Source: Bacteroidota bacterium (GTDB lineage Bacteria > Bacteroidota > Bacteroidia > Chitinophagales > Chitinophagaceae). From it: a stretch of 11,838 nt of DNA. The notes under the pieces are model-generated. The model made no database searches, was not told where the DNA came from, and saw only the letters and a list, made by a program, of their open reading frames with translations. The translations under genes and the position numbers were made by a program. The stretch spans positions 1-11,838 of the forward strand of contig CANGUS010000031.1 in the NCBI GenBank assembly GCA_947457085.1, given 5' to 3'. Positions 1-6,428 of this stretch are shown in pieces (positions within the stretch are counted from its first letter, which is position 1; each line of letters opens with the position of its first letter).

Positions 1-270
1 ACAGAAGAAATGGCTGAAGGCGTTTATTCTAATTTAGCGATCATAACGCACTCAACTGCTGAATTTGTAGTCGATTTTATTAATATCATGCCGAATGCAC
101 CCAAAGCAAAAGTAAAATCTAGGGTAATTTTAGCACCTCAACACGCAAAACGCCTGATGAAGGCTTTGGCAGAAAATATAAAAAAGTTTGAACAAGTACA
201 TGGATCTATTCAAGACATTGAACAAAATGCCTTGCCGATGCAATTTGGAGGTCCAACTGGTCAAGCATAG
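1..270 (+). CDS. DUF3467 family protein, 5'-truncated by the window edge
   Basis: The reading frame is open from base 1 (T-E-E before the first visible ATG at base 10), so the gene almost certainly starts upstream; 89 codons and the stop TAG are visible. The visible part matches the small DUF3467 family, with the typical pattern AEGVYSNLAIITHS, then an F-x-x-DF-x-x-xMP block, KAKVKSRVILAPQHAKR and a helical tail N-I-x-K-F/Y-E. No enzyme function is established for this family. There is no signal peptide or membrane segment in the visible part, so it is probably cytoplasmic. From general knowledge, DUF3467 genes in Bacteroidota often lie just downstream of rpoBC; that would put the RNA polymerase genes left of this window, but this cannot be seen here. 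An internal start at the ATG at base 10 is possible but would drop conserved residues. Confidence 0.85.
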   Translation, partial: TEEMAEGVYSNLAIITHSTAEFVVDFINIMPNAPKAKVKSRVILAPQHAKRLMKALAENIKKFEQVHGSIQDIEQNALPMQFGGPTGQA

Positions 271-273
271 TAG

Positions 274-281
274 TAGTTTTG
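274..281 (+). promoter_or_regulatory. Possible -7 element for guaA
   Basis: TAGTTTTG is an exact match to TAnnTTTG, five bases after the DUF3467 stop. A TTTG at 244-247 could act as the -33 box, but the 26-base spacer is longer than the usual 17-23. It would give a leader of about 70 bases before guaA. The rest of 271-354 shows no clear hairpin or purine riboswitch pattern. Confidence 0.35.
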
Positions 282-354
282 TGGAGTTTCGATTTTCACA
301 TATCTCAGTATCACTTAAAAAGCACATCTTTCAAATTCATATCTAAACAAAAAC

Positions 355-1890
355 ATGACAGAAAAAATTATTATTCTTGATTTTGGTTCGCAATACACGC
401 AATTAATCGCTCGCAATATTCGGGAGCTTAATATTTATTGTGATATCATTCCCTATTATGCCGCCATTGAATATGATGAAACGGTGAAAGGAATAATTCT
501 ATCAGGTAGTCCGGCCTCGGTGAATGAGGAAAATGCACCGATGGTGGATATCAAAGCAATGAATGCGAAACTGCCAGTTTTGGGAATTTGCTATGGTGCT
601 CAATTAACGACAAAAGTATATGGAGGAAGTGTAGGAAAATCGTCTACTCGTGAATATGGTCGTGCTAAATTATGCAACGTAGTTTCGAGTCATGCAATCA
701 TGCAAGGGATTACCAACGACAATCAAGTGTGGATGAGCCATGCGGATACGATTACTCAATTGGCTGATGCGGCTGAAGTTATTGCACAAACGGATACCAT
801 TCCTGTGGCTGCATTTACGATCAATGGCACACCCAATCCATTAGTCTGTTTACAATTTCATCCAGAAGTTACCCATTCTGAAAATGGCAAACAAATTATC
901 AAAAACTTTGTAGTGGGCATTTGTGGTTGTCAACAAGATTGGACGCCTTCACATTATATCAACGATACCATTGCAAGTATACAAAAGCAAGTTGGCGATA
1001 AAAAAGTAATTATGGCTTTGAGTGGAGGAGTAGATAGCACCGTTGCTGCTACTTTAATTCATCGCGCTATTGGTAAAAATTTATATTGTGTTTTTGTAGA
1101 CAATGGTTTGCTTCGTAAAAATGAATATGAAGAAGTTTTGAAAGATTATGAAGTGTTGGGTTTGAATATTCAAGGGGTGAATGCTTCTAATTTATTTTAT
1201 AGCAATCTAAAAGGAGTTTCTAGTCCTGAAGAAAAACGAAAAATAATTGGAGGATTGTTTATTGATATTTTTCAAGAAGAAGCAGAGAAAATCCAAGATA
1301 TTGATTTTTTAGGACAAGGCACTATATATCCTGATGTGATAGAAAGCGTATCTGTGAATGGGCCATCTGCTACTATCAAATCGCACCACAATGTGGGAGG
1401 TTTACCAGAAAAAATGCGCATGCAATTGGTGGAGCCTTTAAGGGCATTGTTTAAAGACGAAGTGAGAAGAATTGGTTTAGAGTTAGGATTAAATGAAAAC
1501 TTCATACATCGTCATCCTTTTCCTGGTCCAGGTTTGGGCATTCGTATTTTAGGAGAAGTAACTGAAGAAAAAGCAAGGTTGTTGCAAGAAGCAGATGCGA
1601 TTTATATCAACTTGTTGAAAGAAAATAATTTATATCACACCATTTGGCAAGCTGGTGCTATCTTATTGCCTGTGCAAAGTGTGGGGGTTATGGGTGATGA
1701 AAGAACGTATGAGTTTACTTTGGCACTTCGTGCGGTAACCAGCGTAGATGGTATGACGGCCGATTGGTCGCATATTCCATACGATGTGTTGGCAAAAATT
1801 TCCAATGAAATTATCAATAAAGTAAAAGGAATTAATCGGGTAGTATATGATATTAGTTCAAAACCTCCTGCCACTATAGAATGGGAATAA
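355..1890 (+). CDS. guaA: GMP synthase (glutamine-hydrolysing)
   Basis: Converts XMP to GMP using ATP and glutamine, the last step of guanine nucleotide synthesis, in the cytoplasm. The 511-residue protein has the full two-part family layout. The N-terminal class I glutamine amidotransferase domain (about 1-190) has the nucleophile Cys79 in GICYGAQ, with His169 and Glu171 in the FHPEV motif. The ATP pyrophosphatase domain carries the P-loop SGGVDST at 223-229. The C-terminal dimerisation/XMP-binding part includes [13 protein letters not shown] (about 382-394) and ends in the typical PATIEWE. Length is normal for the family (about 510-525). The ATG at 355 gives the usual start ([13 protein letters not shown]) and follows an A-rich stretch rather than a Shine-Dalgarno. 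The next gene starts 32 bases downstream. No frameshift or missing catalytic residue is seen. Confidence 0.98.
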   Translation: MTEKIIILDFGSQYTQLIARNIRELNIYCDIIPYYAAIEYDETVKGIILSGSPASVNEENAPMVDIKAMNAKLPVLGICYGAQLTTKVYGGSVGKSSTREYGRAKLCNVVSSHAIMQGITNDNQVWMSHADTITQLADAAEVIAQTDTIPVAAFTINGTPNPLVCLQFHPEVTHSENGKQIIKNFVVGICGCQQDWTPSHYINDTIASIQKQVGDKKVIMALSGGVDSTVAATLIHRAIGKNLYCVFVDNGLLRKNEYEEVLKDYEVLGLNIQGVNASNLFYSNLKGVSSPEEKRKIIGGLFIDIFQEEAEKIQDIDFLGQGTIYPDVIESVSVNGPSATIKSHHNVGGLPEKMRMQLVEPLRALFKDEVRRIGLELGLNENFIHRHPFPGPGLGIRILGEVTEEKARLLQEADAIYINLLKENNLYHTIWQAGAILLPVQSVGVMGDERTYEFTLALRAVTSVDGMTADWSHIPYDVLAKISNEIINKVKGINRVVYDISSKPPATIEWE

Positions 1891-1895
1891 TTGCT

Positions 1896-1903
1896 TATTT
1901 TTG
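1896..1903 (+). promoter_or_regulatory. Putative -7 element upstream of the PBP1-like gene
   Basis: TATTTTTG matches TAnnTTTG exactly and lies in the 32-base gap after guaA, ending 19 bases before the next ATG. It predicts a leader of about 15 bases. No convincing TTTG -33 box lies 17-23 bases upstream, so the downstream gene may also be read through from guaA. Confidence 0.5.
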
Positions 1904-1922
1904 ACAAAATTAAAATCCGTTT

Positions 1923-3122
1923 ATGACTAAATATATATTCGTTATTTTATTTACAGTTACTTGTCTAGTTGGAAATGCTCAACGAAATCAAGCGTTTGAG
2001 ACAGACTCAAAGGGGAATGTAATTTTTGGCAAACGGGTGAAGAAAGAACGTTACAAAATTGCAGTGCTTACGCCTTTGTATTTAGATTCAATAGATTTAG
2101 AAAAAAATTTAGCGAATATTCCTAAGTTTATGATGCCGGGTTTAGATTTTTATCAAGGGATACAAATAGCTGCGGACACATTACGCAAACAAGGATTTAA
2201 ATTAGATATTTACGTACATGACAGTAAATCAGCCTATTTAAATGTACAAAACATTATTGAAACCGATCGATTAGATTCGATGGATTTGATAATAGGAAAT
2301 GCCAGCGTGAGTGATTTAAAATTATTAGGAGAATTTGCCAAGTCTAAAAAAATAAATTTTATTTCGGCTGTTTCACCATCAGATGCAGAACAAGAGAGCA
2401 ATCCTTATTTTACGATACTCCAACCTAGATTGGCTTCCCATATTGAAAAAATGCACAAGCACATCAATGTGCGTCATCCAGAAGACAATGTTTTTTATTT
2501 ATATGGAAATTCACAATCAGAGAAAAACGGGTTGAATTATTTTCAAAACGATTTCATCAATCCGATTCCTGGTCGATTTAAAGCCATAGAAATAAAAGAT
2601 GAAAATGCGATTCTGTATCAATTGAAAAAAAATATAGATACCAATTATCATACGACCATTTTTTTAGGCGTGTTGGATCCCTCTACCACCTATAAGTATT
2701 TAAAAATATTGGCGCCAATGGCTGAAAAATATAACTTAACGGTTTATTGTATGCCCACTACGGAGGCAATAAAATCATTGTCAAAAACAAATGAATTTCC
2801 GAATTTGCCAGTCTATTATACTACGGCCTATATCATAGATAAAATTACGCCAGCCAGCATGTATATAGCCAAAAAATACAAAGCACGAATGGGTGGATTA
2901 ACATCAGATGTAGTTTATAAAGGCTTTGAAAGTTTGTATTATTTTGCCAATATGATGAAAAAATACGGGGTGCCTTTTAATGATAATTTAGGAGACAACT
3001 CAAACTCATTTATTACGCCATATAAAATTATGCCTGTAAAAGAAAATGGCATTCATCAATTCAATGAGAATAAATTTTTGTATTTAATGAGATATGAAAA
3101 TGGGATTATGACTTATGAGTAG
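1923..3122 (+). CDS. Exported periplasmic-binding-protein-like (PBP1 fold) protein
   Basis: A 399-residue protein with a cleavable Sec signal (about 1-19, ending GNA|Q), so it is periplasmic or exported. From about residue 44 it has the start of a type 1 periplasmic-binding fold, as in branched-chain amino-acid-binding and receptor proteins: a first beta strand YKIAVLTPLYLDS, a helix FYQGIQIAADTLRKQG, then DIYVHDSK and a strand DLIIGNASVSD (about 121-131) followed by FISAVSPSD. In many Bacteroidota a gene of this type lies next to guaA and also carries N-terminal LysM (peptidoglycan-binding) repeats. I see no LysM repeat here: only about 25 residues separate the signal peptide from the fold. 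No ligand or transport partner is evident, and no ABC permease or ATPase gene is nearby. The fold is recognised with fair confidence; the function is unknown. It converges with the OmpA-domain gene at its 3' end. Confidence 0.82.
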   Translation: MTKYIFVILFTVTCLVGNAQRNQAFETDSKGNVIFGKRVKKERYKIAVLTPLYLDSIDLEKNLANIPKFMMPGLDFYQGIQIAADTLRKQGFKLDIYVHDSKSAYLNVQNIIETDRLDSMDLIIGNASVSDLKLLGEFAKSKKINFISAVSPSDAEQESNPYFTILQPRLASHIEKMHKHINVRHPEDNVFYLYGNSQSEKNGLNYFQNDFINPIPGRFKAIEIKDENAILYQLKKNIDTNYHTTIFLGVLDPSTTYKYLKILAPMAEKYNLTVYCMPTTEAIKSLSKTNEFPNLPVYYTTAYIIDKITPASMYIAKKYKARMGGLTSDVVYKGFESLYYFANMMKKYGVPFNDNLGDNSNSFITPYKIMPVKENGIHQFNENKFLYLMRYENGIMTYE

Positions 3123-3140
3123 GAAGAAAGGAAATAGAAG

Positions 3141-3167
3141 TGTAAAATCGTCAAGCGCTATTTTACA
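3141..3167. terminator. Weak bidirectional hairpin between convergent genes
   Basis: TGTAAAAT (3141-3148) and ATTTTACA (3160-3167) form a perfect 8-bp stem around an 11-base loop, between two converging genes. It overlaps the stop codon (3163-3165) of the minus-strand OmpA-domain gene. The stem is AT-rich and no long T run follows on either strand, so it is at best a weak terminator. Confidence 0.4.
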
Positions 3168-4005
3168 TCTTTAAAACCTTAAACTCTACGCGCCTGTTTT
3201 CAGATTTTAATTCTTCAGTGCTTTCGTCTTCATTTAATTTTTGAGAGCCTCCATACCCTTTGAAAATCATTCTATTGCCATTAATTCCTTTTTTGGTTAA
3301 AAATTGATAGACGGCTTTGGCTCTGGTTTCAGAAAGATTGTGTGTGCCTTCATCCCAATCAAATCCATCTGGTTCATCCATGGTGCAACAAACATGTCCT
3401 TGAATTTCAATTTCGAGCTTTGGGTTTTCATGCATTAATTCAAATAATTCTTCCAAAATTGTTTTCGATTCCTCTTTGATAATATGTTTACCAGGAATGA
3501 ATAATAAATTTTCTAACACAATACTTTTACCGACACTTAATTCATACTTTTTAATAATTGGTAGGTCTTTTGTTAGCAGGGCTGTTTGGGGTTGTTGGGT
3601 CGGCTGGGTGTTTTCGTTTTCAAAAATAGTAATTACTACGCGTCTGTTTAATTGACGCTCAAATTCGGTTTCGTTTTTATTCAAGGGTTTTTCTTTACCA
3701 AAACCGATGCATGTTTTTATAGCTGTTTTAGGAATGCCATTTTGAACAAATAATTTTTTAATTTCATTGGCTCTATTATTCGACAAAACAATATTGTATT
3801 GTTTACTTCCTACACTATCACAATGTCCTTCTAACAATACTCGATCAATATTTTGTTGATTTATTACTTTGGCTAATTTCAATAATGAACTATCGGGGAT
3901 GTCATACTTATTGAAATCAAAAAGTACGATTAACTTTTTTTCTTGTGCCACAAGCACAAAATCACACATCCATAATAACAATAATAAAATAATAAACCTT
4001 TTCAT
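3163..4005 (-). CDS. Exported protein with two tandem OmpA-like domains
   Basis: A 280-residue protein with a signal peptide (about 1-20, ending VLVA|Q) and two OmpA-like peptidoglycan-binding domains, about 24-127 and 160-280, joined by a Gln/Thr/Pro-rich linker (about 131-142). Domain 1 is canonical: GHCDSVG with Asp63, LSNNRA with Arg78 (the usual 15-residue spacing of the diaminopimelate-binding pair) and NRRV at 120-123. Domain 2 has LSETRA with Arg228 and NRRV at 270-273, but its GHVCC motif puts Cys206 where the binding Asp should be, followed by an insertion of about seven residues. It probably anchors something to the cell wall in the periplasm; there is no beta-barrel segment. A longer frame could begin at the TTG at 4017, but that TTG lies in the -7 promoter element, so I place the start at the ATG at 4005, directly before the signal peptide. 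Confidence 0.88.
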   Translation of the reverse strand: MKRFIILLLLLWMCDFVLVAQEKKLIVLFDFNKYDIPDSSLLKLAKVINQQNIDRVLLEGHCDSVGSKQYNIVLSNNRANEIKKLFVQNGIPKTAIKTCIGFGKEKPLNKNETEFERQLNRRVVITIFENENTQPTQQPQTALLTKDLPIIKKYELSVGKSIVLENLLFIPGKHIIKEESKTILEELFELMHENPKLEIEIQGHVCCTMDEPDGFDWDEGTHNLSETRAKAVYQFLTKKGINGNRMIFKGYGGSQKLNEDESTEELKSENRRVEFKVLKM

Positions 4006-4014
4006 ATCGTTTAC

Positions 4015-4022
4015 CAAAGATA
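4015..4022 (-). promoter_or_regulatory. -7 element for the OmpA-domain gene
   Basis: On the minus strand this reads TATCTTTG, an exact TAnnTTTG match ending nine bases before the ATG at 4005. It implies a very short leader of about five bases. Its final TTG (4017-4015) is in frame with the gene and could be mistaken for a start codon. Confidence 0.6.
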
Positions 4023-4036
4023 GTTAAAAAATAAAT

Positions 4037-4044
4037 TAGATTTG
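4037..4044 (+). promoter_or_regulatory. -7 element for the thioesterase gene
   Basis: TAGATTTG matches TAnnTTTG exactly and ends 18 bases before the ATG at 4063. A TTTA at 4010-4013 lies 23 bases upstream and could be a degenerate -33 box. The element is only 14 bases from the oppositely oriented -7 element at 4015-4022, so the two promoters cannot both be fully occupied at once. Confidence 0.6.
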
Positions 4045-4062
4045 CTCCCTAAAGATTTAAAC

Positions 4063-4590
4063 ATGATAGCAAAAAAGCCCATAGAATCCTATACAACCAT
4101 GAGTGAACTCGTGCTTCCTAATGATACCAATACGTTGGGAAATTTAATGGGAGGTAGATTAATGCATTGGATGGATATTGCTGCGGCGATGGCTGCTATG
4201 AAACATTGTGGATGCCCTGTAGTAACGGCATCAGCCGATAATATTTCATTTGAAAACCCTGTTCGTTTAGGCAATGTGGTGACCATTGAAGCCAAAGTTA
4301 CTCGAGCATTTAATAGTTCGATGGAAGTCTATTTAAAAGTACATGGAGAGGATATTCCTACGCAATTTAAATACACTTCTAATGAGGCTTATTTAACCTT
4401 TGTATCTTTAGATCCCAATGGGAAACCTCGAAAAGTACCGGCGTTAATACCAGAAACAGAAGATGAAAAACGCCAATTTGATGGAGCCTTAAGAAGAAGA
4501 CAATTGCGTTTAATTTTAGGCGGAAAAATGAAACCTGATGAAGCGACTGAGTTGAAAAAACTATTTGTGGAAGAGTTGATTACAAAATAA
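4063..4590 (+). CDS. Hotdog-fold acyl-CoA thioesterase (YciA/BACH type)
   Basis: Hydrolyses acyl-CoA to free acid and CoA in the cytoplasm. The 175-residue protein has a single hotdog domain. The loop TNTLGNLMGGRLMHWMD (about 22-38) matches the acyl-CoA thioesterase signature, with Asn27 and Asp38 at the conserved catalytic positions of the YciA/BACH family. It is followed by the long central helix and the TASADNISFENPV strand (about 56-67), then YLTFVSLDPNGKPR, the family's typical late strand. A charged C-terminal tail (about 130-175) is probably helical. Chain-length preference cannot be read from the sequence. The frame is open from a TTG at 4042, but that TTG is the end of the promoter -7 box; the ATG at 4063 gives the normal family N-terminus. 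The gene ends before a strong terminator, so it is probably transcribed alone. Confidence 0.93.
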   Translation: MIAKKPIESYTTMSELVLPNDTNTLGNLMGGRLMHWMDIAAAMAAMKHCGCPVVTASADNISFENPVRLGNVVTIEAKVTRAFNSSMEVYLKVHGEDIPTQFKYTSNEAYLTFVSLDPNGKPRKVPALIPETEDEKRQFDGALRRRQLRLILGGKMKPDEATELKKLFVEELITK

Positions 4591-4609
4591 ATAAAATACT
4601 ATTTTCTGA

Positions 4610-4646
4610 AACGCCTTTTATACGTTGTATAGGAGGCGTTTTTTTT
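4610..4646 (+). terminator. Strong rho-independent terminator of the thioesterase gene
   Basis: AACGCCT (4610-4616) pairs with AGGCGTT (4634-4640), two T-G wobbles continue the stem, and TATAC (4619-4623) pairs with GTATA (4627-4631) around a GTT loop: a 14-bp stem. A run of eight T (4639-4646) completes it. It lies 20 bases after the thioesterase stop. Confidence 0.92.
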
Positions 4647-4685
4647 GTTCCTTATTTTTAATTGCTTGTAGCTTACAATAGGCCT

Positions 4686-4725
4686 AAAAAAGGAACAGTC
4701 TTTCCTTAGAAAAAGAAAGACTGTT
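4686..4725 (-). terminator. Hairpin terminator, probably for the 125-residue protein gene
   Basis: AACAGTCTTTC (4694-4704) and GAAAGACTGTT (4715-4725) form a perfect 11-bp stem. On the minus strand the stem is followed by CC and six T (4691-4686), the better terminator orientation; on the plus strand only TT continues the run of four T. It lies about 145 bases downstream of the minus-strand gene ending at 4869 and may act in both directions. Confidence 0.75.
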
Positions 4726-4781
4726 TTAATCCCTAACCAAATCAACCTATGAAAAATCTTTGAACTATTAGCGGTATTAGA

Positions 4782-4813
4782 GTGTAAAACTAATTATAGT
4801 TTTTATACTTTCG
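4782..4813 (+). promoter_or_regulatory. Dyad with an overlapping promoter-like sequence, function unknown
   Basis: AAAACTA (4786-4792) and TAGTTTT (4797-4803) form a 7-bp stem around ATTA; skipping one T adds four outer pairs (4782-4785 with 4805-4808, one of them G-T). Directly overlapping is TACTTTCG (4806-4813), one base from TAnnTTTG on the plus strand. No plus-strand gene follows, so this is an operator, a small-RNA promoter or chance. The rest of 4728-4868 holds no reading frame longer than about a dozen codons. Confidence 0.25.
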
Positions 4814-4868
4814 CATTAATTTTCCTTTTTTCGTAGTTAAAATTAGGGATTTCACCGATGGGTGCAAT

Positions 4869-5246
4869 CTATAGAACCTTAGATAAAAAGGTATAAAATT
4901 CTTTTTTAGTTGCCGTGAAGTCAGTTCTAGTGCTATGCATTAACTCTTCCAAGTTTTCGTCAGTTTCCTTCATTTTTACACTGATATAGTTTGGTTTTTC
5001 AGCCGCTTCATCCAACAAAGATTTGTTTTTAGCCTTTACATCATGTAACATTTCATCGATATGAATCCCAATGATCCTGAATTTATTTTCAAAATGCTCT
5101 ACAGAAATCAATACTTCTTTACCTGTATTTTTATAGGCTACCTCCAATAATCTATTTTTTAAAATAGTCATTTCATCTTTGTAAAAAGATAATTCTCGTT
5201 TCCAATCTTCGCATATTAAATGCAAATGTGTTAATGTGTCTTTCAT
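4869..5246 (-). CDS. Conserved-looking hypothetical protein, helical, 125 residues
   Basis: I can give no function. The 125-residue protein has no signal peptide or membrane segment and is rich in Lys, Glu and Asp, so it is probably cytoplasmic. Most of it looks alpha-helical with coiled-coil character: about 5-36 (LICEDWKRELSFYKDEMTIL and onward), 47-80 and 95-124, with a short break around TGKEVLIS (about 41-48) and another at KPNYISV (about 84-90). This suggests a small three-helix bundle or a dimeric coiled coil. It resembles short uncharacterised Bacteroidota proteins with an RELSFYKDE-like segment, but I cannot name a family. An exact -7 element lies 20 bases upstream and terminators flank both ends, so it is probably a single-gene transcript. 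Codon use looks like that of its neighbours. Confidence 0.78.
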   Translation of the reverse strand: MKDTLTHLHLICEDWKRELSFYKDEMTILKNRLLEVAYKNTGKEVLISVEHFENKFRIIGIHIDEMLHDVKAKNKSLLDEAAEKPNYISVKMKETDENLEELMHSTRTDFTATKKEFYTFLSKVL

Positions 5247-5266
5247 ATTAGTTTAATTTTATAATA

Positions 5267-5274
5267 CAAATTTA
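5267..5274 (-). promoter_or_regulatory. -7 element for the 125-residue protein gene
   Basis: Minus-strand TAAATTTG is an exact TAnnTTTG match, ending 20 bases before the ATG at 5246 and predicting a leader of about 16 bases. No clear TTTG box is seen 17-23 bases further upstream. Confidence 0.55.
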
Positions 5275-5354
5275 CATCTATTAAATTGGTAAAAAAGGTG
5301 ATTCATATCATGTTGAATAATATATGAAAAGAATGTAGATTAGGAATTGAGCAT

Positions 5355-5388
5355 AAAAAATCCCGAAAAATATTCATTTCGGGATTTT
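5355..5388 (-). terminator. Rho-independent terminator of the 3-hydroxyacyl-CoA dehydrogenase gene
   Basis: AAAATCCCGAAA (5357-5368) and TTTCGGGATTTT (5377-5388) form a perfect 12-bp stem around an 8-base loop. On the minus strand the hairpin runs into six T (5360-5355). It lies 36 bases after the dehydrogenase stop and separates it from the next minus-strand gene. It is nearly symmetric, so it could also stop plus-strand transcription. Confidence 0.85.
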
Positions 5389-5423
5389 ATCATAATGATG
5401 TACTATTAATTTTAGCTTTGCTT

Positions 5424-6338
5424 TTACTTATTGGTAAAGCGTTCGCTCACAACTAATTCTTTGCTATTTGGATTGTGTTTATAAAAACCTTCTCCCGATT
5501 TTACGCCTAAAAATCCAGCTTGAACCATATTCGTTAACAAGGTAGCAGGGGCATATTTTTGATTGCCAAATCCTTGATATAAAACATTTAAAATACTGTG
5601 ACAGGTATCTAAACCAATAAAATCGGCTAGTTGTAAAGGACCCATAGGATGTGCCATTCCTAATTTCATAATCGTATCAATTTCCTCAACACCAGCAACA
5701 CCTTCTTGTAAAGATAAAATAGCTTCATTGATCATTGGCATTAATATTCTATTGGATATAAAACCAGGAAAGTCATTGGCAACACAAGGAACCTTGCCTA
5801 ATTTTTTAGATAAATCATGAATGACATTGGTTACTTCTTTATCCGTTGCATATCCATTTATAATTTCAACTAAACGCATCACAGGAACTGGATTCATAAA
5901 ATGCATACCAATAACTTTACCCATACGTTTTGTGTGGGAGGCTATACGGGTGATTGAGATAGAAGAGGTATTGGTAGCCAATATGCAATTCGCTGGAGCT
6001 AATTGATCTAGTTGTTCAAATATTTTTGTCTTTAAGTTTATATTTTCCGTAGCGGCTTCAATCACTAAATCTGCATTTTTCACTGCTTCACCCATGTCGG
6101 TAAAGGTTGCAATGCGAGCTAAAGCTTCTATTTTTGCTTCTTCAGTTAAAGTTTGTTTGGCTACTTGACGATCCATGTTTTTACCAATGGTAATTTTTGC
6201 TTTATCCATTGCTTCTTGAGAGATGTCAAGCATAGAAACTTGATAACCACATTGAGCAAATACGTGACAAATTCCATTTCCCATAGTTCCTGCACCTATC
6301 ACCGTTACATTTTTGATATCAAAATTAGAAGTATTCAT
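5424..6338 (-). CDS. hbd: 3-hydroxyacyl-CoA (3-hydroxybutyryl-CoA) dehydrogenase
   Basis: NAD(P)-dependent oxidation/reduction between 3-hydroxyacyl-CoA and 3-oxoacyl-CoA, in fatty-acid or butyrate-type metabolism in the cytoplasm. The 304-residue protein is a single-function enzyme (no fused enoyl-CoA hydratase). The N-terminal Rossmann domain has GAGTMG (15-20) and a helix into VSMLDIS, where the Asp after the second strand favours NAD. Catalytic residues sit at the exact spacing of the family: Ser125 (TNTSS), His146 (GMHFMNP), Glu158 (RLVEII) and Asn196 (PGFISNR). The C-terminal helical domain has AHPMGPLQLADFIGLD and the final GVKSGEGFYKH. The preferred chain length and direction cannot be told; paaH and mmgB are other names used for close relatives. 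The gene has its own -7 element and terminator, so it is probably monocistronic. Start ATG at 6338. Confidence 0.95.
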   Translation of the reverse strand: MNTSNFDIKNVTVIGAGTMGNGICHVFAQCGYQVSMLDISQEAMDKAKITIGKNMDRQVAKQTLTEEAKIEALARIATFTDMGEAVKNADLVIEAATENINLKTKIFEQLDQLAPANCILATNTSSISITRIASHTKRMGKVIGMHFMNPVPVMRLVEIINGYATDKEVTNVIHDLSKKLGKVPCVANDFPGFISNRILMPMINEAILSLQEGVAGVEEIDTIMKLGMAHPMGPLQLADFIGLDTCHSILNVLYQGFGNQKYAPATLLTNMVQAGFLGVKSGEGFYKHNPNSKELVVSERFTNK

Positions 6339-6373
6339 TTTTATCTATTATTTTATGTGTTAAAAAACGTCAC

Positions 6374-6381
6374 CAAAGGTA
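6374..6381 (-). promoter_or_regulatory. -7 element for the dehydrogenase gene
   Basis: Minus-strand TACCTTTG is an exact TAnnTTTG match 35 bases before the ATG at 6338, predicting a leader of about 30 bases. It shares the 90-bp divergent region with the promoter-like site of the lipoprotein gene. Confidence 0.55.
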
Positions 6382-6416
6382 AAGCAAATTCCATACTATA
6401 ATCGGTTTTTATGTCC

Positions 6417-6424
6417 TATTTTTA
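6417..6424 (+). promoter_or_regulatory. Near-consensus -7 element for the lipoprotein gene
   Basis: TATTTTTA differs from TAnnTTTG only in the last base. It ends four bases before the ATG at 6429, so the mRNA would begin at or next to the start codon. It lies within the six codons that a start at 6411 would add, which argues against that longer start. Confidence 0.35.
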
Positions 6425-6428
6425 CACA

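Noticed and set aside
271..354. Possible purine riboswitch in the guaA leader
   Set aside because: The 84-base gap lacks the paired P1/P2/P3 layout and conserved loop bases; no stable hairpin was found.
1272..1907. Minus-strand open frames antisense to the 3' half of guaA
   Set aside because: Antisense shadows of conserved guaA codons; no family features in the translations.
4858..4896. Tiny plus-strand frame starting MGAIYRTLDKK
   Set aside because: Only 12 codons, overlapping the end of a minus-strand gene, with no start signal or similarity.
5302..5328. TTCATAT / ATATGAA inverted repeat upstream of the 125-residue protein gene
   Set aside because: Seven AT-rich pairs with a 13-base loop are within chance for this composition, and it is not at a clear promoter position.
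6411..6428. Earlier in-frame ATG for the lipoprotein gene, adding MSYFYT
   Set aside because: It would overlap the -7-like element and lengthen the signal peptide with non-typical residues; ATG 6429 gives a standard lipoprotein signal.
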